A stretch of 6,619 nucleotides of DNA from Geodermatophilaceae bacterium (GCA_013812385.1 JACCTM010000376.1:1-6619); one strand, 5' to 3'. Positions 1-5,540 are shown, counted from the stretch's first letter. Numbers and translations: made by a program. Notes: a model not told the origin generated them from the letters alone.

Positions 1-159
1 GCCCCCGTCGGCGCCGAGTTGATCTTCGACACGCACGGCGCGGCGCTGACCCTCTCGACGGCGCTGCTGGACGCGCTGGCTCGGCACGACCAGGGCCGTA
101 GCCAGGCTCGGCTGGCGGCCCACGAACAGCTCGTGGACCGCTGGGCGCTCAGCGAGTAG
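1..159 (+). CDS. C-terminal end of an unrecognised protein (partial, cut by left edge)
   Basis: An open frame enters from the left edge and ends at TAG (157-159), giving the last 52 residues of a protein. Almost every codon ends in G or C, as expected for a real gene in a high-GC actinobacterium, so I accept it as coding although no start is visible. The fragment is alanine/leucine rich and looks helical. It contains the string FDTHGAALTLSTALLDAL, then a QARLAAHEQLVDRW tail. From memory this faintly resembles the C-terminal end of SIS-domain regulators of the MurR/RpiR kind, but that is a guess and could be wrong. No membrane segment is visible. The serine-hydrolase relic begins within about 20 bases of its stop codon, which suggests a recombination junction just downstream. 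Confidence 0.7.
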   Translation, partial: APVGAELIFDTHGAALTLSTALLDALARHDQGRSQARLAAHEQLVDRWALSE

Positions 160-175
160 TCGTTGGGCCACCTCA

Positions 176-381
176 CGATTCTCGGTGGTGCTCGGTCCGG
201 TCCGGTACGGCACGCTGGCCAGCGTCGGTGACTACGGCTGGGGCGGGGCGGCCAGTACCGCGTTCTGGGTGGATCCGGCCGAGGAGCTGACCTGCCTGTT
301 CTTCACCCAGTTGCTGCCCAGTAGCGCGCTGCCGATCCGCACCTCACTCCGGCAGCTGGTCAACCCGCGCTGGTCGACTGA
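176..381 (+). pseudogene. 3' remnant of a serine beta-lactamase/esterase-family hydrolase, frameshifted
   Basis: Translation from about 179 reads FSVVLGPVRYGTLASVG, then DYGWGGAASTAFWVDPAEEL, then a TQLLPSS segment. This is the typical C-terminal end of class C beta-lactamase-related hydrolases (PF00144), including the GWGGAAST-FWVDP block near the third active-site motif. Only about 65 residues remain of a family normally near 350-400. The catalytic SxxK and YxN motifs are absent because the 5' part is missing. The reading frame also slips near 364-368: after LVN, the expected family ending ALVD-stop appears in the next frame (TGA at 379-381), as if one base had been lost. The original frame instead runs on without a family-like sequence into the antisense of the next gene. 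Upstream of about 176 the same frame no longer resembles the family. It is most likely a decayed gene end. A GTG at 185 gives a possible start, but there is no sign of function. Confidence 0.65.
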
Positions 382-475
382 CCGCTGCTCGCCTCGCCGG
401 GATGAACCGAGTGCAGGACGCCACGTATCGCTTGGTCCGATACCGCGGGTTTCGCTCGGACGTGCGGGGCTGGGG

Positions 476-1177
476 TCAGCTGCTGAAGCTGAGGGTGGCC
501 AGCAGCGTCGAGAGCACCTTGGTGTGCCAGTCGAGCAGGTCGGGGTAGTGGTTGTCCGGACGAGTGATCGCGAGTTGCCCTGCGCCGAACCAGATCTCGT
601 CGCGATCCTCACTGGCCAACAGCAACGCGCGTACCGGCTCGGCCAACAGCGATCGGGCCGTCAGCGAGTCCTCGGTGACCAGCAGTGTCCACCGGAGGTC
701 AAAGGCCTGGTCGCCGCTGGGCACCGCCAACATTCCGCCGGTCTTGTGTGACCAGAACCGGGCCGGGACCAGCCGAAGCGTCGGGAGCGGCACGAGCGAC
801 GGTGCCGCCGTGACGGCGTACCGGCGGACCTGATCGCGGCCGCGCTCGTAGGTGATCTCGAAGGCCGTCATCCGCCAGCTGCCGAACTGCCCGCGGACCA
901 CCCCGCGGGCATGGTGGTATTCGTCAAGTCGCATCGGCGCCGAGGCGATCAGGTCCACCAGCCCGGCGTCCTCGGCGGCGTCCCCGTCGCTGATCGACCA
1001 GCCGTGGCTGCGGGCCCACTCGGTCAGCGGCGGCGCCTCAGGCTGATCGGCCCACCAGTCCGGCATCGAGAACCAGCTTCGCCGACGGCGACCGCGTACC
1101 TGGCCGCCTTGGGCTTGCGGCCCGGGCTCGGCGCCGTACGGTGGCTGGCCGGGTTCGTACGGCGGCGGGGTCGTCAT
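476..1177 (-). CDS. Hypothetical protein with proline/glycine-rich N-terminus
   Basis: This encodes 233 residues. I chose the ATG at 1177 because the protein then opens with the common actinobacterial low-complexity leader MTTPPPYEPGQPPYG, and a purine-rich GAGAG lies about 10 bases upstream. The frame stays open further upstream, but only through the antisense of the TetR gene. Residues 1-35 are Pro/Gly/Gln rich and end in an Arg cluster (RGRRRR, 28-33). From about residue 50 a folded domain follows: TEWARSHGW, then GQFGSWRMTAFEITYERG (96-113), a beta-rich middle, and a C-terminal helical part (FDLRWTLLVTED, then LLDWHTKVLSTLL at 214-226). The layout resembles widespread actinobacterial proteins of unknown function that compare a stored domain of the type 'GRPFTAFEY...', but I do not recognise a named family. 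There is no signal peptide or membrane helix, so it is probably cytosolic. It lies 82 bp downstream of the TetR gene on the same strand and may be co-transcribed with it. Confidence 0.75.
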   Translation of the reverse strand: MTTPPPYEPGQPPYGAEPGPQAQGGQVRGRRRRSWFSMPDWWADQPEAPPLTEWARSHGWSISDGDAAEDAGLVDLIASAPMRLDEYHHARGVVRGQFGSWRMTAFEITYERGRDQVRRYAVTAAPSLVPLPTLRLVPARFWSHKTGGMLAVPSGDQAFDLRWTLLVTEDSLTARSLLAEPVRALLLASEDRDEIWFGAGQLAITRPDNHYPDLLDWHTKVLSTLLATLSFSS

Positions 1178-1259
1178 GGCTTCGACTCTCTCACGGCCGC
1201 CGGCCCCCTGCTTACGCTGTTCGCACTCAGCAATCCGCTCTGGCTCGCCTCGGGAGCGC

Positions 1260-1958
1260 TTAGAGCCCGATCTCGCCGGCGAGGATCTGCAGCCGATGCT
1301 CGTAGTAGTCCTCGGCGTGATCGATGGTCCCGACCAAGTGGCCGAAGAGTTCAAAGTTGATGACGCCGAAGAGCTGGACCCACGCCGCGATAGCGCGGTC
1401 GACCACGGGCTCAGGGATGCCGTGGAAGACCGGGCCGCTCGCGGCGCGATGTAGGTCGGTGCGGACGTGCTCGGGCAGCCGCACCGGCGGGTCGTCGGCG
1501 AAGCGGCCCTGATTCTGGGCGTCGCGCAGGATGTCGCCGAAGACGAGCGCCACCCGGGCGGCAGGCTCGACGGTGTCTCGTGGTGCCTGGTAGCCGGGGA
1601 CGGGGCTCCCGTAGAGCAGGGCATATTCGGCGGGATGTGCCACCGCCCAGGCACGTACGGCTCGGCCCACTGCCATGAAGCGACCGGTCAGGTCCGTGCG
1701 CCCGACCGCTGCGTCACCCCTTTCGGCGACGCTGCCCAGGGCGTGGTAGCCGTCGATGATCAGGGCGGTCAGCAGTTCGTCACGGCTGGCGAAGTAGCGG
1801 TACATCGCGGAGGAGACCATGCCCAGCTCCCTCGCCACGGCCCGTAGCGAGACATCCGCCCCGGTCGTGGCCAGCTGGCGCCGGGCGATGGCCTTGATCT
1901 CCTCGGTCAGTTCTGCGCGCACCCGGGCCCGCAGGCCAGTGCTCCTGGTTTCGGCCAC
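1260..1958 (-). CDS. TetR-family transcriptional repressor (WHG-type C-terminal domain)
   Basis: From GTG at 1958 this encodes 232 residues, a normal TetR length. The N-terminal helix-turn-helix is clear: helix 1 around EEIKAIARRQLATTG (19-33), then SLRAVARELGMVSSAMYRYF (37-56) and the conserved RDELLTALI that follows. The C-terminal ligand/dimer half carries HPAEYALLYGSPVPGY (108-123) and WVQLFGVINFELFGH (193-207), typical of the TetR_C_25/WHG group. The frame is open to an ATG at 2039, but those codons would translate straight through the operator palindrome at 1993-2019. The GTG at 1958 leaves the operator in the 5' region, so I prefer it. No good Shine-Dalgarno precedes it, so the transcript may be leaderless or weakly translated. 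Its ligand is unknown. It probably represses itself and perhaps the downstream hypothetical gene or the divergent PspC gene. No transporter or enzyme target lies in the window. Confidence 0.9.
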   Translation of the reverse strand: MAETRSTGLRARVRAELTEEIKAIARRQLATTGADVSLRAVARELGMVSSAMYRYFASRDELLTALIIDGYHALGSVAERGDAAVGRTDLTGRFMAVGRAVRAWAVAHPAEYALLYGSPVPGYQAPRDTVEPAARVALVFGDILRDAQNQGRFADDPPVRLPEHVRTDLHRAASGPVFHGIPEPVVDRAIAAWVQLFGVINFELFGHLVGTIDHAEDYYEHRLQILAGEIGL

Positions 1959-1992
1959 GAGCCGAGCATGCCAGGTTCGGAGAGCGGCATCG

Positions 1993-2019
1993 TGAATGCA
2001 GAGCATCGCTCTGCATTCA
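1993..2019. promoter_or_regulatory. Operator palindrome, probable TetR-family binding site
   Basis: A perfect inverted repeat has 12-bp arms TGAATGCAGAGC and GCTCTGCATTCA around a 3-bp centre (ATC). It lies 34 bp upstream of the preferred TetR start at 1958, inside the divergent TetR/PspC intergenic region. Size, symmetry and position are those of TetR-family operators, so autorepression is the natural inference. It begins about 145 bp from the PspC start, so control of that gene is possible but less direct. I could not place a convincing -35/-10 pair around it. Confidence 0.8.
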
Positions 2020-2164
2020 TGTGCATCTGGGCTGACCACCGCGTCGTTCCTGAATCGGTTTGGTGTGGGGGTGGGCCGGCTCGCGGCCTAGGGGTGAATT
2101 CAGGGTGCGCGTTCCGGGCACTCACTGATGTCGTCCTACCGACCCGACCAGGATCCTCGTCGGC

Positions 2165-2497
2165 ATGACCACGCAGCCTGAAACGACCCCCGACAACCTC
2201 ACCGCTTCGGCGGGTGGTTCCCCCGCATTCGCCGCTGACACCGCCGGCCCGTACGGAAGTGCCGGCCCAGAGGGTCGGTGGAATCCGGAGCCGCCGGCTC
2301 AGCACTTCCGGATGCGGCGCAGCGCCAGCGACAAGATGTTGCTCGGTGTCTGCGGCGGCATCTCCGAGCACACCGACATCGACCCGGTCTACATCCGGCT
2401 GGGTTTTCTGGTCAGCCTGTTCTGGGGCGGGATCGGCATCTTCGCCTACATCGCCGCGGCCCTGGTCATGCCCAAGCCCCTGCCCGAGCTGCGCTGA
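2165..2497 (+). CDS. Small PspC-domain membrane protein
   Basis: This encodes 110 residues from ATG 2165, with an AGGA (2150-2153) about 11 bases upstream as a weak ribosome-binding site. Residues 1-47 are a low-complexity Thr/Ala/Pro/Gly tail, probably cytosolic. Residues 48-105 form a PspC domain: the basic entry FRMRRSASDKMLLGVCGG, then GISEHTDIDPVYIRL, then a hydrophobic helix over about 78-102 that ends in the characteristic VMP. The family is named after the phage-shock protein C sensor of envelope stress. In actinobacteria, short PspC proteins often stand alone or are fused to sensor kinases, and their partners are mostly unknown. There is no PspA gene alongside. It is transcribed divergently from the TetR gene (206 bp between starts) and converges on dciA (88 bp between stops). 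Confidence 0.88.
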   Translation: MTTQPETTPDNLTASAGGSPAFAADTAGPYGSAGPEGRWNPEPPAQHFRMRRSASDKMLLGVCGGISEHTDIDPVYIRLGFLVSLFWGGIGIFAYIAAALVMPKPLPELR

Positions 2498-2502
2498 CGC
2501 TC

Positions 2503-2557
2503 ATGATCGAGAGCGCCTCAGGTGCAGCCGCACTGCACTCCTAGCGCTCACGATCAC
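2503..2557. terminator. Hairpin between convergent genes, probable bidirectional terminator
   Basis: The outer arms ATGATCGAGAGCGC (2503-2516) and GCGCTCACGATCAC (2544-2557) pair at 12 of 14 positions. After a 5/5 internal loop, the inner arms GTGCAG (2522-2527) and CTGCAC (2533-2538) close a 5-nt loop. The element starts 5 bases after the PspC stop and ends 28 bases from the dciA stop, so it can serve both transcripts. It has no T-tract, which is usual for high-GC actinobacterial terminators. It resembles the other two intergenic palindromes in having GATC near both tips. Confidence 0.65.
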
Positions 2558-2585
2558 GGTTGCCGGGCGATCCGGGCTCCGGGGC

Positions 2586-3101
2586 TCAGCCGAAGGTGTC
2601 GCGCAGACCGCGGCCCTTGAAGCGCCGAGGGCCGGCGTACCTCGTGGGTGCCACCGGGCCTTGAACTCTGATCCGGCGGATCAGATTGCTGCCGAGTTCG
2701 GCGGCCAGGCGAGCCTGCAGTTTGGGAACGAGCAGCCGGAGCTGGGTGGCCCAGGCGCTGGTGTCGGCAACGACCAGTAGCTCACCGTCGCGCAGTTGTT
2801 CGGGCCGGCTATGCGCGGCGATCTGCGGCCCGACCAGTTCTGGCCAGCGCCCGAACAGGGTTCCCTCGCGCGCCTGATCACCCCAGCCCCGATCGTCGAC
2901 CAGCCGACCGACCAGGGATTTCAGCGGCTGCGGGTCAGTCGGGTCCGGGCCGGCCGAACTCCAGTTCTCCCGGCGGCGCCCGGCCACCCGGCGGGGTCGT
3001 AGGCCTGGGTTGGCCTTCGCAGTGCGCGCCGCGGCCTGCATCGCCGCCCGCGCCAGATCCCCTGGTGTCGACCCGCTGCCCGGGGCCCCGCCGGAGGTCA
3101 C
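2586..3101 (-). CDS. dciA: DciA family (DUF721) replicative helicase loader
   Basis: This encodes 171 residues from GTG 3101. The in-frame TGA at 3114-3116 rules out any longer start, and a G-rich CGGGG lies 5-9 bases upstream. Residues 1-55 are a poorly conserved basic/Ala-rich leader. The DUF721 core covers about 57-150: PLKSLVGRLVDDRGW, the hallmark WPELVGPQIAAHSRPEQL (86-103), then GELLVVADTSAWATQLRLL (106-124) and LGSNLIRRIRVQGP (136-149). DciA proteins bind and help load the DnaB helicase at the origin, and the Mycobacterium homologue sits at the same position after recF. The ending RRFKGRGLRDTFG is typical of actinobacterial members. It lies 75 bp downstream of recF, separated by a long palindrome whose edge touches its ribosome-binding site. 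gyrB, the usual next gene, is missing. Confidence 0.92.
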   Translation of the reverse strand: MTSGGAPGSGSTPGDLARAAMQAAARTAKANPGLRPRRVAGRRRENWSSAGPDPTDPQPLKSLVGRLVDDRGWGDQAREGTLFGRWPELVGPQIAAHSRPEQLRDGELLVVADTSAWATQLRLLVPKLQARLAAELGSNLIRRIRVQGPVAPTRYAGPRRFKGRGLRDTFG

Positions 3102-3108
3102 ACTGCCC

Positions 3109-3169
3109 CGCGATCATGGATCTGTGACCAGAAATCGAGCTGAGATCGGGTCACAGCGCCATGATCGCG
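3109..3169. repeat. Long imperfect palindrome between recF and dciA
   Basis: The left arm is CGCGATCATGG (3109-3119) plus CTGTGACC (3122-3129). The right arm is GGTCACAG (3149-3156) plus CCATGATCGCG (3159-3169). The two 21-base arms pair at 19 of 21 positions, with only a 2-base internal mismatch, around a 19-nt loop. It fills nearly the whole 75-bp gap downstream of recF. It could attenuate or process the transcript, hide the dciA ribosome-binding site (bases 3106-3110 touch the stem base), or be a copy of a dispersed palindromic repeat. No T-tract follows it. Confidence 0.8.
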
Positions 3170-3176
3170 CAGGTTG

Positions 3177-4403
3177 TCAGCCAATCGGATGCACCTCGCC
3201 ATCGGCCACTTGGAAGCGCATCCCGCGTAGCGACGCGGGCACGTCCTCGGAAACGGCGGCCGTGATCAACGTCTGCTCGGCCGCGGCGGCGATGGCCGAC
3301 AGATGTGCGCGGCGGCGGCTGTCCAGTTCGGCGAAGACGTCATCCAGGACAAGGATCGGCTCGACTCCGTCGGCACGCAACAGGTCATAGGCGCCCAGTT
3401 TCAGCGCCAGCGCGAACGACCAGGATTCGCCGTGGCTGGCGTATCCCTTGGCGGTCGTCCCACCCAGCCGTAGCCGCAGCTCGTCGCGGTGCGGCCCGAC
3501 CAGAGTGATCCCCCGATCCAGTTCGTCGTTGCGCACCCGGTCGAGCGCCGACTGGATCGCGTCGGTGAGTTCAGCGATCGAATCAGGGAAAGATTGCAAC
3601 GATAGGTTCGGATCAGCGTGGCCCTGAGTCGAATGATTCGAGCCAGGGTCGCCCTGAGTCGGTTCTAAAACGGCGGGGTCCGAACCCGTGTCGCGGTTGA
3701 GCACGCTGGACTCGTACGCGATTGCGGCAGCGACCGAAGCATCCGACCCGGTGCCGGCGATCGCGGCGTATGCAGCGCTCACGTACGGCGCCAGCTCGCC
3801 GACCAGGGCAAGTCGCCCGGCCAGCAGTTCCGCGCCGACCCGGGCGACGTGGCCGTCCCAGACGTCCAAGGTGCTCAATGCGTCGCCGCGCGCGTGCCGG
3901 GCGGTCTTGAGCAGGGCATTGCGCTGCTTGAGCACCCGGTCGTAGTCCTGACGCACACCGGCATAGCGCGGGGAACGGGTGACCAGCAGCTCGTCGAGGA
4001 ACCGGCGGCGCTCCGCGGGATCCCCGCGGACCAGGGCCAGGTCCTCTGGCGCGAACAGCACGGTTCGGACCAGCCCGAGCAGATCTCGCGGGCGTGGCAA
4101 CGCAGCTCGGTTCACCCGTACCCGGTTGGCCTTGGCCGGGCTGATCTCGCATTCCACCAACATCTCCCGGTCGTCGCGGGCGAACCGCGCCCGTACGACG
4201 GCCGTAGTCGCACCCTGGCGCACCAGCGGCGCGTCGGTGGCCACGCGATGCGAGCCGAGCGCGGCCAGGTAGCCGACCGCTTCGACAAGGTTGGTCTTGC
4301 CCTGCCCGTTCGGGCCGACGAAGACGACCGGACCGGGCTCGAAGGCCAGGTCCGCGGTCACCCAACTGCGGAAGTCATGCAGGACGAGATGTCGAAGATG
4401 CAC
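3177..4403 (-). CDS. recF: RecF, DNA replication/repair SMC-like ATPase
   Basis: This encodes 408 residues from GTG 4403. An in-frame TGA two codons upstream excludes a longer start, and GGTGGG about 9 bases upstream can act as ribosome-binding site. RecF binds gapped or damaged duplex DNA as an ATP-driven dimer and, with RecO and RecR, helps RecA onto gaps. Visible motifs are the N-terminal LRHLVLHDFRSW, Walker A GPNGQGKT (30-37), FAPEDLALVRGDPAERRRFLDELL (117-140), LVGPHRDEL (301-309), the ABC signature region SHGESWSFALALKL (323-336) and Walker B ILVLDDVFAELD (350-361). All key residues look intact. The protein is longer than the ~385 residues usual in actinobacteria. The extra length is probably in about 233-275, a Ser/Asp/Asn/Pro/Gln-rich segment encoded partly by a 30-bp tandem repeat. 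It is the third gene of the dnaN-gnd-recF-dciA series, but it is separated from gnd by a 156-bp gap containing a strong palindrome. Confidence 0.96.
   Translation of the reverse strand: MHLRHLVLHDFRSWVTADLAFEPGPVVFVGPNGQGKTNLVEAVGYLAALGSHRVATDAPLVRQGATTAVVRARFARDDREMLVECEISPAKANRVRVNRAALPRPRDLLGLVRTVLFAPEDLALVRGDPAERRRFLDELLVTRSPRYAGVRQDYDRVLKQRNALLKTARHARGDALSTLDVWDGHVARVGAELLAGRLALVGELAPYVSAAYAAIAGTGSDASVAAAIAYESSVLNRDTGSDPAVLEPTQGDPGSNHSTQGHADPNLSLQSFPDSIAELTDAIQSALDRVRNDELDRGITLVGPHRDELRLRLGGTTAKGYASHGESWSFALALKLGAYDLLRADGVEPILVLDDVFAELDSRRRAHLSAIAAAAEQTLITAAVSEDVPASLRGMRFQVADGEVHPIG
3605..3664. repeat. Two 30-bp tandem repeats inside recF
   Basis: Copies at about 3605-3634 and 3635-3664 match at 21 of the 28 positions compared. 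The shared core is GCCCTGAGTCG (3621-3631 and 3651-3661). On the coding strand each unit gives ten codons, read as PTQGDPGSNH and STQGHADPNL, so the frame is kept. The junction contains the near-palindrome TCGAATGATTCGA. The block lies in the variable part of RecF between the coiled/arm region and the LVGPHRDEL motif, and is presumably a surface loop. Confidence 0.75.
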
Positions 4404-4447
4404 CGATCAGCCCACCAACTCGTCGGCCAGCACGCCTACCTCAACTG

Positions 4448-4517
4448 GTGATCTTGACCTTATGGTGGTTTTCGGACCGCCTGGCACGGCGTGTCGCCAC
4501 CAAAAGGTCAAGATCAC
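4448..4517. repeat. Long palindrome between gnd and recF
   Basis: The left arm GTGATCTTGACCTT (4448-4461) plus TGGTGG (4463-4468) pairs with CCACCA (4497-4502) plus AAGGTCAAGATCAC (4504-4517). That is 20 of 21 positions, the only mismatch being A against A. The 28-nt loop holds a weaker internal GCC/GGC and GAC/GTC pairing, so it could fold further. It lies downstream of gnd and upstream of recF in a 156-bp gap. On the minus strand it is preceded by a C/T-rich run (4518-4530) and has no T-tract after it. It is plausibly a terminator, a processing site, or a copy of a dispersed extragenic palindrome. Confidence 0.8.
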
Positions 4518-4559
4518 GGGAAAAAGGGGGCCGGGCGGGCAGCGGGCAGAGTTGCCGGG

Positions 4560-5528
4560 TCAGGATGATTCGGCGGCGGCGCGGTCGGCCATCCGGCGCG
4601 ACGGCGGTTCCGGTGATCCCGGTGCCTCGACGTGCTCGTCGCGACCGACCGTGGCGTGCCCGCCGAACTGGTTGCGCAGCGCGGCAACGGCCTGCATGGC
4701 CGGGGAGTCCTCCTGCCGGGAGGCGAACCGGGCGAACAGGGCAGCAGAGATCACCGGCATCGGCACCCGGTGCTTGATCGCCTCCTCCACCGTCCACCGG
4801 CCCTCGCCGGAGTCCTGGACGTACCCCCGGATGTCGTCGAGCTCGGGGTCGGTCTCCAGCGCGCGGACCAACAGGTCGAGCAGCCAGGACCGGATCACGG
4901 TGCCCTGCGTCCAAGCGGCCAACACGGCGGGGACGTCGGTGACCAGATCTGCGGCGGCGAGTAGCTCATAGCCCTCGGCGTAGGCCTGCATCAACCCGTA
5001 CTCGATCCCGTTGTGCACCATCTTCGCGAAATGGCCGGCCCCGACTCCGCCGGCATGCGCGTATCCGGCGCCGGGTTCGCCGGGGATCACCGGCGGCCGC
5101 AGCGCGTCGAAGATCGGCTGCAGCCGCGCCACGTTCTCGACCGATCCGCCGGCCATCAGGCCGTACCCGTTCTCGCGGCCCCACACCCCGCCGGAGACGC
5201 CGCAGTCGACGAAACCGATGCCGCGCCCGTCGAGTGCCGCCGCATTGACCTGGTCGTCGGTGAAGCGCGAGTTCCCACCGTCCACCAGGAGGTCACCGGC
5301 CTCGAGCAGCTCACCGAGTGCCGCGATCGTCTGCTGGGTCGGCTCGCCGGCCGGGACCATCACCCAGACAGCTCGAGGTGCCTGCAGCGCAGCAACCAGC
5401 TCCTCGAGGGTGTCCACCTCCCGGCTGCCGGGACTGACGTCGTACCCGATGACCTCGTGTCCGGCGTCGCGCAGCCGGCCGACCATGTTCGCGCCCATCC
5501 TGCCCAGGCCGATCATTCCGAGCTGCAT
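4560..5528 (-). CDS. gnd: 6-phosphogluconate dehydrogenase, decarboxylating (short form)
   Basis: This encodes 322 residues from ATG 5528, with a strong GGGGAG ribosome-binding site 6 bases upstream. The enzyme oxidises and decarboxylates 6-phosphogluconate to ribulose 5-phosphate in the oxidative pentose phosphate pathway, in the cytosol. Visible motifs are the Rossmann nucleotide loop GLGRMG (7-12), VDGGNS (82-87), DCGVSGGVWG (108-117), the catalytic helix HFAKMVHNGIEYGLMQAYAE (166-185; K169, N173 and E176 correspond to the family's active-site Lys, Asn and Glu), DSGEGRW (239-245) and FGGHA (288-292). The length matches the ~300-residue short subfamily rather than the ~470-residue form. D30 ends the second strand (GYDVSP), where NADP-specific enzymes carry an Asn-Arg-Thr/Ser set, so NAD+ preference is inferred. 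The last ~22 residues (EAPGSPEPPSRR...) look disordered. It lies 11 bp downstream of dnaN and is probably co-translated with it. Confidence 0.95.
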   Translation of the reverse strand: MQLGMIGLGRMGANMVGRLRDAGHEVIGYDVSPGSREVDTLEELVAALQAPRAVWVMVPAGEPTQQTIAALGELLEAGDLLVDGGNSRFTDDQVNAAALDGRGIGFVDCGVSGGVWGRENGYGLMAGGSVENVARLQPIFDALRPPVIPGEPGAGYAHAGGVGAGHFAKMVHNGIEYGLMQAYAEGYELLAAADLVTDVPAVLAAWTQGTVIRSWLLDLLVRALETDPELDDIRGYVQDSGEGRWTVEEAIKHRVPMPVISAALFARFASRQEDSPAMQAVAALRNQFGGHATVGRDEHVEAPGSPEPPSRRMADRAAAESS

Positions 5529-5534
5529 TGTCGG

Positions 5535-5540
5535 CTCCCC
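5535..5540 (-). promoter_or_regulatory. gnd ribosome-binding site overlapping the dnaN stop
   Basis: GGGGAG on the minus strand lies 6 bases before the gnd ATG (5528), and its first base is the last base of the dnaN TAG stop (5540-5542). Ribosomes finishing dnaN therefore end on the gnd start signal, so translational coupling is likely. The site also supports the ATG 5528 start. Confidence 0.75.

Noticed and set aside
425..443. Small hairpin GTATCG-7 nt-CGATAC between the hydrolase relic and the hypothetical gene
   Set aside because: A 6-bp stem with no flanking pairing or T-tract is too short to call a terminator or operator. The remainder of 382-475 shows nothing else.
185..751. Plus-strand open frame of 188 codons starting at the GTG in the hydrolase relic
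   Set aside because: Only its first ~60 codons resemble a protein family. The rest is antisense to the hypothetical gene at 476-1177, and the family-like stop lies in a shifted frame at 379-381.
1178..1654. Upstream extension of the hypothetical gene to 1654
   Set aside because: The extension is antisense-frame sequence of the TetR gene with Ser/Arg/Pro-rich composition. The ATG at 1177 gives a natural N-terminus with a purine-rich site upstream.
2049..2104. Distant inverted repeat CCTGAAT / ATTCAGG in the TetR-PspC intergenic region
   Set aside because: Seven-base arms more than 40 bases apart are expected by chance. The EcoRI-like GAATTC palindrome is also uninformative.
3613..4365. Long minus-strand open frame inside recF, rich in Arg/Gly/Pro
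   Set aside because: It is a shifted-frame shadow of recF, which shows Walker A, signature and Walker B motifs in its own frame.
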